Of a DNA stretch of 64,000 bases, positions 1 to 8,945 are shown piece after piece. The stretch's first letter is position 1, and each line of letters opens with the position of its first letter. A program made the translations under genes and the position numbers. The stretch is from Symsagittifera roscoffensis (taxonomy: Eukaryota > Xenacoelomorpha > Acoela > Convolutidae). Location: the NCBI RefSeq assembly GCF_963678635.1, contig NC_087068.1:34419436-34483435 (forward strand), in the 5' to 3' direction. A model generated the notes under the pieces. That model had not been told where the DNA came from and made no database searches. It saw only the letters and a list, made by a program, of their open reading frames with translations.

Positions 1-990
1 ATCCACCACAAAAATCAAGTAACTCGCCTACGTAGAATTGTTTAATGAATGAACTTCAAGTTTCAACACTAACTGAGACTCTGATTTGTTTTCACGCATT
101 TGAGACTTTCCCTTAACCGGTTAAAGGGAATTATAGGTAAGCTTAAACTAACCAACGCAGCTTACTAACACCACAAAACCAACCGCATATATGAGAAAAT
201 CCCACGGTACTCAGACCAGATTAAACCCAGATTAAAATTGGATAAATTAATCTTTTGAAACCCACTTTCAACTTTGAAACCACTTAAAACACCAAATAAT
301 CAAAAGAAAACCCCAAAACAAAATCTGTTTTTGATAAAAGGACACAACCAAAGACAAACAAAAAGAGAGAAAAACTCCTGATAAAAAACAAAAAATTGAA
401 TAGAAAAAGAGACTCTGCTCAGAGAGACGGAAAAACTTTACTACCTCAACTGGCCTCACCACCAAGTAGGACGCCCTGAGCATGCTATATAGCCGGCCTA
501 ACCCACCACGTTACATCACGCTTACGACACGCACTCCTAAAGGGTGAGCGACTCTTTAAAATTACCTAAACCAAATTTAAAAAAACTCTTCTGCGAAAAC
601 AACTAACAACTATCACAACTAAAACTGATCTCAATAACAAGAAGTAGATATAATATGCAAGGTAAAAAGAATTCTTAGAGCAAAAGGAACGAGCAGAAAA
701 GGGAGATAAAAACTCGACGACATTCTGACTTTAGAATGGCAATTCTATTGGTTTGTTGCCGTAGTCACAATCCTCATAAGATTAAAGTATGGACCAACAT
801 CGAAGCAAAGGTGCCCATTGAAGAAGAAAAATGGCCAACTCGATGTGGACTTCACATACAGACCCTAGTCACTTGGCGCTTCACACATAGAAGTCAAACT
901 CCGCCTTGCACATAGTCTCGATCTTGCTTAACGAAATCTACACATCATTGCATTAATCTGAAACGATCAATCAAAACAATCTAAGATAAA

Positions 991-1052
991 CGAGACCCAC
1001 TTCCGGAACACGAACAATTGCCCTCCTTCTCTCGAGACCCACTTCCGGAACA
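991..1052. repeat. 20 bp direct repeat, 42 bp apart
   Basis: The 20-mer CGAGACCCACTTCCGGAACA occurs at 991-1010 and again at 1033-1052, exactly conserved. It has no known function. It may be a small local tandem duplication. Confidence 0.7.
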
Positions 1053-1574
1053 ACGAAGACAACTACATCTCTCCTTCCTCCACGCAGCCACTGCTTCAAA
1101 ATGACACTACTCCAAGACTCAAGAAATCTCTCAATCCATCCTTCACTACAATAAACAATTTGAAAACTAAAACTCTCTAAACCCCTGATGGAAGGAAACA
1201 GTTTAAAACTAGTCTTTATGACCAATTATATTAATGATAAAACTACCTCTATAAAATATTTCTTACTAACCAATCATGATCCATAACTAACACTTACAAT
1301 TTTTTGTACCGCTGAAGCTATTTATAGTTTCAGCAACAGAACAATTTAAAAATAACTTCGAAGAAAGTTGTTCTCCTTCAGAACAGTTCCAGAAATCTAA
1401 CTCCAGTATACACTAGATCTATTGAGACTAGGAGATATAAGAAAAAGATTAAGATCGGTATTAGACTAAGAAGTTGCACGAATCTATCCGGCCGAAAATA
1501 AGATAGCGTGACAAACAGACGGCGTACTTTATCTGAAACTAATCTATGAGTGAGTCACCTTGGTTTTAAACTCA

Positions 1575-1739
1575 AAAGTTCCAGAAAAATTAAATCTCCA
1601 AAAACATGTATAAGGGAAAATATTTTTGCTTGATAGCCAAGAAATGTAATTTTTATTTATAAAACCCAAAATCTTTGCTTAAAAACAAATTTTAAACAAA
1701 TTACTCGAATTTGTGGAGATTTAATTTTTCTGAAACTTT
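1575..1739. repeat. Short inverted repeat (MITE-like or fold-back)
   Basis: The 25 bp arm at 1575-1599 is the reverse complement of 1715-1739 at 24 of 25 positions, with a ~115 bp AT-rich loop. The size and form resemble a small miniature inverted-repeat element. I could not identify a target-site duplication with confidence, so the element class is inference. Confidence 0.6.
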
Positions 1740-2208
1740 GTTAGGCTGTGTAAGAGGCTTCTTGTGATATATATTCCTCATCAATTAACAAGGTAGTTTC
1801 AACGTAATTTTTGATTAATTGAAAAAGCCAAAATGACCCAATTTTGGGGTAAAATTTTGGTTGAGAATTTCGGAGAAAGCATTGCACCAGATTAATTCTC
1901 ATGAAAATCAAGGCAACTTTTGTTCTCTTTATTTTTTGTCTAATCTTTTAACCCAATTTGGGGAAAACGCGTTTGAAAAAGTTTTGTTCGTTTTGTCCGG
2001 ATAATTTAAATCAGCGCTATTTAATGAATTTCAATTGAACTCGAAAAGTGCCTAGCTACGTAAGTGCATTCATAGATGCGTCAAAATGTATGTATGCGTA
2101 ATCAGTAAGACCTATATAAGAGTCTTCACTACGTTCATTACTCTTAATAATTAGTCTAATTGCTTCCGCTTCTACAGGCGAACGTTAATTAGCGAACACT
2201 TTTCTCAC

Positions 2209-2374
2209 GTTGTTGTGATAGTTCTGAACCTTTCTTGTCCAGCTGTGTCCCAGATGTTCAATTTGATATCCTGGATCTGCTGAGAATCAACAACAGCAGT
2301 GTTTACCTCAGACTGTCGGTCACGTTTTACCAATTTTGTCTTGAAATCCACGCCAATTGTGGTGATGAATGTTC
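2209..2374 (-). CDS. Rab-family small GTPase, exon 3 (switch I to switch II)
   Basis: Read on the minus strand, this exon continues the P-loop exons at 8.3-8.5 kb in phase. The single A left at the end of exon 2 plus GA here makes the first codon. It encodes switch I with TTIGVDFK (Thr for Mg2+/GTP binding) and the Rab G3 block [16 protein letters not shown], ending at TITT. The acceptor is a T-rich tract ending CAAAG and the donor is GTGAGA. Rab GTPases switch between GDP and GTP on membranes to direct vesicle traffic; the sequence looks closest to the Rab1/8/10 type. Oddly, there are about 14 more residues than usual between switch I and IKL. That stretch begins AGGTAAAC and ends CAG, so it may be a 36 bp intron. 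Later exons (NKxD, SAK, C-terminal Cys) are not visible in the window. Confidence 0.85.
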
Positions 2375-3087
2375 CTTTGAAAAGACAATCAAATTGATGA
2401 TATACACATCACTTGCGATACAACAATTAAAAAAGGCAATAGAATGTGAAATTAGCATCGAAAGAAAACTTAACAAGCGGTAACAAAGTCGAAAAAAATT
2501 TAGCAGAAATCATATAAGACGAAACAAAGTCAACGAGATCTTAAGCTAACAAGTCCCCCTCGCCATCAACACACAAACAAACAAAACACTTTAATTGCTC
2601 GTCAAATGACCCAATATGAGGTCACTGAGCTGATATAAAAAAAAGCCGAAACCAATTAAAACGAAAAAAAAGGAGATTAAAACAAGCCAAAAATAAGTTC
2701 AAATAATTTTGAGAATATAAAAAAAATATTAAGTCTCACTCAACCTCAAATCACACAGGTACGCAAAATTTCTTTTAGCTGGTCGAGAGACCCAATATGA
2801 GGCCATCAAGCCTATATAATAATAGACCGAAACCAATTTTCGGATAACTGAATTTTCAATAATTACTGCAAGTTGTTGTTGCTGTGGTGGATTTACAGCA
2901 ATGCTGACAAAGAGTGCGGTCTGTATTTAGACAACGGCGTATTCATGCTAGTAAGTAGGCAGACAAAAACTATATTAGCCAATAAGAATTGAGATGAGAA
3001 AGCAAATTTACGAAATAAACAATTATTAATAATTGTAATAATTGTCCTGGCCACTACGTTAAACTGCATCCCTGCCCTACCTTGTTA
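2375..3087. other. Rab intron 2, proximal part, with a spaced direct repeat
   Basis: No gene is seen. Two related ~55 bp stretches begin GACCCAATATGAGG at 2608 and 2789, 181 bp apart, and both continue into a segment ending CCGAAACCAATT. A weaker relative of the motif (CAGTATGAGGCCT) recurs near 3680, in the leader of the non-LTR element. The repeats may be remnants of earlier element insertions. Confidence 0.5.
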
Positions 3088-3879
3088 ATGGGCAAACTTC
3101 AAAGGGCTGTCGGGTCTTTACACCTGGGCAGATGGGGCCCTCAAACCCGGGAGGGTATCCAATCTAGGAGCAGGAAAACGCTGTCGGGCGGCCATATCCA
3201 CTTTGGAAATGGCTGGGGTCGGCGCCCCAACAGAAAATCCAGGTTTCCCCAGCGCCTAAAGCTTAGGTTGTAGGTCAGGCAGAGCAGCCGCTCCGTTCAA
3301 GAATCCGCTTCAATCACGGCAGTAATGAGCAAGTACAGTGTAAGTAATAGTTCTGAACCTTTCTTGTCCAGCTGTGTCCCAGATGTTCAATTTGATGTCC
3401 TGGATCTGCTGAGAATCAACAACAGCAGTATTTACCTCAGACTGTCGGTCACTTTTTACCAATTTTGTCTTGAAATCCACGCCAATTGTGGTGATGAATG
3501 TTCCCTTGAAAAGACAATCAAATTGATGATATACACAGCAGTTACAAAGAGCAGAAGTCAGAAGTAAATCAAAACACTATGAGCAACTACTATGTAAGTA
3601 GCGCATATCAAGAAAAACAATTCTACGATAAAGCAACTAGGTCGACAAAACATAAGCCGAAACGGAAATACAGACCGCGCAGTATGAGGCCTACCAAAAA
3701 ACCACAACTAGAGACCTGAAACTTGGAGGTGGAATGAGGAATGAACAAAATGGCCAAGTTGTGCAGACAAGCGCGCACGATCGGCGTTTTCCTGCTCCTA
3801 GATGGGATACCCTCCCGGGTTTGAGGGCCCCATCTGCCCAAGGGGTAATAACTTGACAGCCCTTTGAAGTTTGCCCATA
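3088..3879. repeat. Inverted repeat bracketing the broken Rab exon copy
   Basis: The ~90 bp at 3088-3180 is the near-exact reverse complement of 3785-3879. Shared blocks include the AAACTTCAAAGGGCTGTC stretch and a CCCGGGAGGGTATCC stretch. The right arm belongs to the leader of the non-LTR element that follows, so the left arm is a second, oppositely oriented fragment of that leader. The broken exon copy (3348-3503) lies between the arms. Confidence 0.75.
3348..3503 (-). pseudogene. Broken second copy of Rab exon 3
   Basis: This is almost identical to the exon at 2209-2374, and the similarity extends about 30 bp into the flanking intron on its 5' side (to about 3535). One change next to the acceptor (CAAGGGAAC instead of CAAAGGAAC) puts the splice AG one base further from the reading frame, so splicing here would frameshift. 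The 3' end diverges right after ACTATTAC and has no matching GTGAG donor. The body still keeps the frame, with one Arg-to-Ser change (CGTGAC to AGTGAC). It looks like a recent duplicate already unable to splice in frame. A regulated alternative exon is the less likely reading. Confidence 0.75.
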
Positions 3880-3983
3880 AGCGGAATCCAGATAACGTCT
3901 CGGGCTTGGCTTCTTCCTGGGTGTGAGAAGCAGGGTCCGGCCATTGTGGCAAATCGTACTAGACCCCGGTCTAGATCAAATTC

Positions 3984-4565
3984 AGAGTTGCCACTTGGAA
4001 CGTGGGTACCCTGGAAACTATGGCAGCTAACCAGGTCCGTACCCTGAAAACTAAGAGCGACAAGTACCGCTTCTACTACTGTTCGAACGAATCAGGTCTT
4101 GGCGGAACAGGTATGCTCCATGCTGAAAGCTAGGCGGACAAAGTTATTGAAGTGCAGCGCATCTCGGACAGAATCATCATAAATAAATTGATGATTGGAA
4201 ATAGAGTTCTCACCTTTATCTCAGTTTATGCTCAACAACGTAGCTTGTCCGCCGATACCAAGGTGCTTCTCTTTGATCAACTGCAAAAAGCTGTTACCAA
4301 GATTCCAGGTTCTGAGATACTAATCCCGGTTGACGACAGAAATGGGCACGTTGGTTACCAAGAGGGACAGAAATGGGCTTCCGTTGGTTACCAAGAGGGA
4401 CATGGTTGACACGGTTACCGTTCGCGTAATACAGAAGGCGAACGTCTCCTGGAATTTGCTTTTGCCAACGGCCTTCGAGTCGACAACACCTGGTTCAAGG
4501 TGAGACACTCCCACCTCATCCCATACAGATCGGGTGGCCACGCTACGCAGCTGGATTATATACTC
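3984..4565 (+). pseudogene. Endonuclease domain of the non-LTR element
   Basis: The domain begins with the ATWNVGTL motif (Asn of the APE fold) at 3990. It continues through VISVYAQQ-like core strands (around 4215) and a nucleotide-binding GHVG block (around 4345). It ends with the GGHATQLDYILY stretch (the SxQIDYIL-type catalytic Asp region) near 4560. In the family this enzyme nicks target DNA to prime reverse transcription. The middle of the domain, where the conserved QETR-type Glu would lie, appears deleted, because KSDKYRFYY follows the first motif too soon. A stop at about 4130 and a 33 bp tandem duplication at 4334-4401 also break it. Confidence 0.8.
4334..4401 (+). repeat. 33-35 bp tandem duplication inside the endonuclease
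   Basis: The segment starting ACAGAAATGGGC is present twice in succession (about 4334-4366 and 4367-4401), each copy ending TTGGTTACCAAGAGGG. The second copy differs by small changes. It adds codons within the catalytic region and is a sign of decay after insertion. Confidence 0.75.
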
Positions 4566-4837
4566 TATGGTTAGTCCTTTAGCAGTGCCGTTTCTGATTT
4601 AGAACTTATTCCAAATGAGGAATGCGTCCGACAACATCACCTTGTCGTGGGCGAAGAAGTGCAAGTTCATACCTCGCATGCGCACATGGAAGCTTAGAGA
4701 CGCGTCATAGCCAACCAATTCTAGGAGACCCTTCAGAAACACAGGATGTCAACTGCTCAGTCTATTTATGATAATGCATTTAAGTATGTCTGGTGCCGCC
4801 TGCGTTTCTGACTCTGAAGGCTGCCACTGTAGTATAA

Positions 4838-4922
4838 GGCCTATCAAAAAACCACAACTAGAGACCTGAAACTTGGTGGGAATTAACAAAATGAACACGT
4901 TGTGCAAGAGAAGCGCGCACGT
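4838..4922 (+). repeat. Repeat of the element leader inserted between endonuclease and RT
   Basis: About 85 bp matches 3686-3780 in the same orientation: AGGCCTA(C/T)CAAAAAACC, then an ACTAGAGACCTGAAACTTGG block, then the AAGCGCGCAC end. It separates the endonuclease-side coding sequence from the RT-side sequence and has no coding role in the element. It may be a small dispersed repeat that landed twice or a template-switch product. Confidence 0.7.
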
Positions 4923-5190
4923 TTCAAAACTTTGATTCCTTCATGAAGGTAGGCAAGACGACTGAAGCGCCAAAGGCTCGAGAGTCTAATCTGAAAGCAA
5001 AACGCAAGTCAAAACATAATGTTTGCCTTGTTAAGTCTGCTGCTGAGAAGGAAGAATTCGCCACCGTTTCTCTAAAGGGTGATGGTGTCTTCCGGGTCGC
5101 TTAGCAGATAGATCGCGCTAATCTGGACATCTCGTGCTAGAGTTGTGTGCAGAAGGATGCCTGTGCGCTCGCTATTCTTGACAACGATAA

Positions 5191-6050
5191 TTGAAGGCGT
5201 GGGTTCAACACTATTCCGGACCTCTCAATGTAGAATTTGATTGGCCAAGTGAGACGCTCCCGAAGACTGCGGCGATCGCTGGACAGCCACCTGAAGTTTC
5301 TAGAGAAATAATATGCATGACCCTCAGCAAAATTAAGAGTGGCAAAGCCGCTGGGCCATCTGCCATTGTTGCTGAGATGCTGAAACCAACTGTAGATCTT
5401 GGCGTCGAACTGATGAGACAACTTACTGAAGCTGTTTTCAAAAATGGTGTTATTCCCAGACTCGGACGAAAGCTACATTCTGAATTTCCGCAAAGGCAAA
5501 GGAGAGGTCCTAAATCATGGCAACTATCGAGGACTGAAACTCACAGATCAAGTCATGAAGCTGGTAGAACGAGTGCTGATCCCATCATTCGTAGGATGGT
5601 GCATATAGACCAGATGCAGTTTGGCTTTGTACCTGGCAGATGTACCACTGACGCCATATTCACCGTTCGACAGCTTCAAGAAAAACACATTCCTGCCAAC
5701 AGGCGTCTCTACTGTGCTTTCGTGGATCTCGGGAACGCTTTTGACCGTGTACCCAGGCAGGTACTGTGATGCGCTTTTCGAAGTCTCGGTGCTATAGAAT
5801 GGGCAGTGCGGGTCGTCCGGGGTATGTACTGTGAATCCGGAGTCGGGTTCGAGTAAACGGGCAGTACAGCGAAAAATTAAAAGTGAGTGTCAGTGTACAT
5901 CAGAGCTCTGTTCTAAGTCCACTTCTCTTCATCCTAGTCTTAGAGGCCCTCTCACAGCGATTCAATTAACGTGAAGATGTGTCTTGGGAGATCTCAATGG
6001 GATGACTTAGTTATAATGGCAGATACGCTTCAGCAATGCATCGCTAGACT
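5191..6050 (+). pseudogene. Reverse transcriptase domain of the non-LTR element
   Basis: Visible RT blocks in order are LNVEFDWP, KIKSGKAAGPSAIVAEML (block 1), NYRGLKLTDQVMK (in another frame near 5530), and QFGFVPGRCTTDAIF. Then come YCAFVDLGNAFDRVPR (catalytic Asp, motif A), SVLSPLLFILVLEAL (motif B region) and DDLVIMADT (motif C, preceded by Trp instead of the usual YA). These are spread over at least three frames because of small indels. The domain would copy the element RNA at the target site. With its frames broken and motif C damaged it is not functional. Confidence 0.85.
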
Positions 6051-6094
6051 CAGGACGGTCAGGGTCTGCGAGTCAACATGAAAAAGACAAGTTC

Positions 6095-7080
6095 CTGATC
6101 TCAGGATCGGCCTTGATCCCCTCAAGCACTTTGGGAAGTACCATTGTGCTGTCTGCCATAAAGGTTTTGAAAGCAACTCCATTGCTTGCTGTCAGAGCAA
6201 GTTGTGGGTTAACAAGAAATGCTGATAAATATCAGGCTGGCTGCCCCAGATGCACTGGATTGTCGCGGCCTATCGATGGTCGCCCTTCGAACATGATTGA
6301 TGTAGACGGCACTACGCTTGATGTTGAGTCAAGTTTCTTTTACCTGGGTGAAATGCTCAGCGCGAGTGGGGGCTGTGATAGTGCAATTGATGCCAGATGT
6401 AGCTCAGCCTGGTGCAGAATCAGAATAATACTCACTATGCTAACTTCACAACACATTTCACTCAGAATACGCGGGAAAAAAGTATTTTTCTAGTGTACGA
6501 TCAACGATGCTGCACGGAAGTGAAACTTGGGGTCCCAACTTATCAGATCTGTAAGGACTCCAACGAAATGACCTCGCGATGCTCCCAGGTGCACTTTCTG
6601 ATAAACTCGACTTGTGTGACATTATCAACGTCCTTCGGAGCAGACGCCTCAGATGGTTGTTGTTGTTGGATGTTGATTGCCTGTAATTTCCCCCCATGGT
6701 CGGCTACTCCGTGGGTGAGTTGTTGACGGGTGAAGTATCGCCCGACAGTGTGGCCTAGGCTAAACACACTGTCGGGCTCCTCTCCCCCCCCCCCCCCCCC
6801 AGGTTTGAATTTTGCGATCTGTGAAAATCCACAGGTCCGCGCTTCTCCCCCCGAGCAGGGACCAAACCATCGCTCAACTCAGATGGTTCGGTCAAGTTGA
6901 GCGCGCTCCCTCCGCTTCATGCATCAAAATAGCCAGTGAGATAAAGATCTCATCCATCAAAAGAAGTGGGAGACCAAGAAAACTTGGTTAGATTGTGTGG
7001 AAAATGATATCAAGGAACGTTACCTCATCCACTCTGCCCCGCAAGACCGTATTTAATGTAGAGTTGCAGTTCGACAACGC
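6095..7080 (+). pseudogene. C-terminal part of the non-LTR element polyprotein
   Basis: A cysteine/histidine block (YHCAVCHK, then ACC and KKC) is followed by RPIDGRP, VDVDGTTLDVE-like sequence, FFYLGEML, the GGCDSAIDARCSSAW stretch, MLHGSETWG, and, after the SINE-like insert, LRWFGQVERAPS and RSGRPRKTWLDCV. These blocks characterise the C-terminus of this retrotransposon class. The frame shifts several times, and the 230 bp insert splits the QRLRW-like motif. Confidence 0.8.
6648..6888. mobile_element. SINE-like insert with 11 bp target-site duplication
   Basis: CTCAGATGGTT occurs at 6648-6658 and again at 6878-6888. Removing one copy plus the sequence between restores the conserved RRLRWFGQ coding junction of the host element. 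The insert is 230 bp and contains a 13 bp-arm hairpin (GCCCGACAGTGTG at about 6739, complement ending about 6777) and an 18-base C tract. GGTTTGAATTTTG resembles a Pol III B box. The clean TSD shows a genuine transposition; the SINE class is inference. Confidence 0.75.
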
Positions 7081-7140
7081 ATGGTGCTGCCAACCACATG
7101 TGACGGGACAGGGACAGCGCCCTAATCAAAAATCGGATAT

Positions 7141-8332
7141 GATATGATTTTTTGTATCGATTCTGATTGGTTAACGATGCATTTTCTGCTTAACGACGAG
7201 TATGAATACGCGGTTGTCTAAATACTGCTACGCAACCGCTTAACGGTTGATTTGATCAGTGTCATTCGTAATTCATTAAAATTAGGTCCAGTTATTCCGA
7301 CAGTTTTAACAATCACAGAACAATATCCATGTAAAAAAGTTTCACTCAGAAAAATTTCCCTTAAAAAATTTCCACATCATTTTTATTATTCTACTTTCAG
7401 TCCTCAATTTTGTCTTATGTTTATAAAAAAAAGTTCCAAACGATGTAAGATTCGAGATGTTCTAAACACAAATTCGTGTCGCACTTTTTCGGTTCGCATT
7501 TCTGACCGTTTGAAACCTTCATTCGTCCGATTTTCAAGATTTTGTTGAGCTGGCAACGGAATATAGCCGTCATGTTCCTTTCAATCCATTTGAAAGAAAA
7601 ATTGATTTACGTTCAAAAAAAGTGATTTTCTTGTGAAAAAAGCTGTGGTTCTCTGAAATAACTAGATGAACAGCCGCGCTTTTTTGGTCAAAAGGAAATT
7701 CGGTACTAGTTTACTTGTTTGGTCACTCAAAAAGGCTATGGTCCCTAATAAAAACTGAGGTACAGTATGTGGCTAATAAAGGGTGCGAATCCGGTTACCA
7801 ACTCCAAGGCGTATGTTGAATTCCCAAACTGACTCTTCTTTTTATAAAATAGGCGGGATCAATCATGTAACCTAGTTTTGTCACGGTACCAAACACGTAA
7901 ACTAGTACCGGAAATTCGGCCACTGCTCAGCTGTGACTTTGAAGTTCAGTTTGCGTTTGTAATCAACTTCTGCTATGGTTGAGCGATTCTTCTACTTCAA
8001 AATATTTTTGAATGAAGCACGGGAAAATATGTCCCCGGAGCTGCTTGAAAAACTTGCCTTCCTATAATTCAAGTAACAAAAGTCTGAATTCCGGTTTTGG
8101 AAGTTGCATATTTTTGCGTTTTTTTTGCCGCAAATAGTTTTTTCCGGGTTTATCTGCACGGAAAACGTGAAACTTTTTCGCGATTCTCTACCGTCCCTGA
8201 TGATGAAAAGTTATTGAAATTTTTTTAGCCAGTACGACTAAAATCATATTTTCAGTCCCTGAAATCTACTAGAAAACAAAACAAATAAACTTCGAGCAGT
8301 ACTTACTAATGATGAATATTATCAGTACTCAC
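7141..8332. other. Rab intron 2, distal part, no gene seen
   Basis: This is AT-rich sequence between the non-LTR element and Rab exon 2. The open frames present are short and show no domain. I see no further exon or clear repeat family here. Confidence 0.6.
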
Positions 8333-8534
8333 TCTGAAATGGCTCGCCGACATAGACGTTAATGATATTACTTTTCCCGACTCCTACGAAAAAATGAGTA
8401 ATATCATTTCATTAATCTCCTCCAGTAATACGGATTATTTAAAAAAATGAAGACTGACCACTATCACCAATAACTAGCAATTTGAAGTTCAATGGCTTTT
8501 TATCAAGATCAGCTTTGGTAATTTTTGGGGCCAT
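8333..8534 (-). CDS. Rab-family small GTPase, exons 1 and 2 (start codon and P-loop)
   Basis: Exon 1 is 8534-8459. ATG is preceded by in-frame TGA and TAA, which fixes the start. It encodes a short lysine-rich N-terminus and the first beta strand FKLLVIGDS. A 75 bp intron follows (donor GTCAGT, acceptor TTTTTTCGTAG). Exon 2 is 8383-8333. The split glycine codon completes the Walker A/G1 loop GDSGVGKS, followed by NIINVYVGEPFQ and the donor GTGAGT. Phase matches exon 3 at 2374. GDSGVGKS binds the nucleotide phosphates and the Ser coordinates Mg2+, which is diagnostic for Rab GTPases together with the WDTAGQERF block in exon 3. Nothing disrupts these exons, so this is the only feature here likely to be an expressed host gene. 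Confidence 0.87.
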
Positions 8535-8945
8535 TGCTTGTGCCGATCATTAGACTCCAAAAACCTGGAAATAAATCAATTACATAAAAAATTTAAAAAA
8601 TTAAGCAGGCGGTTTTGCCCACTTTTAGTGCACCTTCATTTTTAATTTAAAAAATTATCATGATAACCGAAGTTACTACACAAGACCTTGTAACATTCGC
8701 CAGAAAATATACAGTGACGGAAAGACAAAAATGCCGGCTCTTTTCCAGTCCCCCCCCATTAAATTTGAAAAGTCTATTAAACGTTGTCGTTGTCATAATG
8801 CAATGAAATTTGGCTAGGTGACAAATCGACAATTCTGAACAGATTTGTTCATCACACTTTACAGAGTAACATCACGAATTCAGCTGTAATAACCCGTAAA
8901 AAAAACATAAAACTCGGTATTTTAAAAGGGGGTAAACTGTAAAAG
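8535..8945. other. Upstream of the Rab start, with a fragment of the giant-element module
   Basis: This is the presumed 5' UTR/promoter side of the minus-strand Rab gene; no promoter motif is convincing. At 8685-8720 the stretch CTTGTAACATTCGCC plus an interrupted GACGGAAA matches the minus-strand end of the retroelement terminal module seen at 57,358. A small decayed element end therefore lies within 160 bp of the Rab start codon. A C8 tract occurs at 8750. Confidence 0.55.

Larger units (their letters stand above)
1..2160. other. AT-rich region without a recognisable gene
   Basis: No reading frame here resembles a known family, and I find no further Rab exon on the minus strand although the gene's remaining exons should lie in this direction. 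The segment may be the next Rab intron or intergenic DNA. It holds a short direct repeat near 1.0 kb and an inverted repeat at 1575-1739. The short open frames have unbiased, low-complexity composition. Confidence 0.6.
3640..7140 (+). mobile_element. Degraded non-LTR retrotransposon (endonuclease plus RT type)
   Basis: This element lies in Rab intron 2, antisense to the gene. In order, it has a leader (3640-3980), an apurinic-type endonuclease domain (3984-4565), an RT (5191-6050), and a C-terminal region with a zinc-ribbon-like block and an RNA-binding tail (6095-7080). The architecture matches the widespread single-ORF animal elements related to RTE-like and CFDP2-like proteins; exact clade assignment is uncertain. 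The frame is broken at many points, part of the endonuclease is deleted, and two foreign or duplicated segments interrupt it (4838-4922 and 6659-6888). It cannot be active. The 3' end is near 7115, where the last conserved residues stop. Confidence 0.85.

Noticed and set aside
2235-3567. Plus-strand open frames over the two Rab exon copies, as small unknown proteins
   Set aside because: They are the complementary strand of Rab coding sequence; the minus strand reads WDTAGQERF with proper splice sites.
3341-3602. Plus-strand GTAAGT sequences at 3341 and 3596 as donors of a plus-strand gene
   Set aside because: No coding exon ends there on the plus strand; the surrounding sequence is antisense Rab or element leader.
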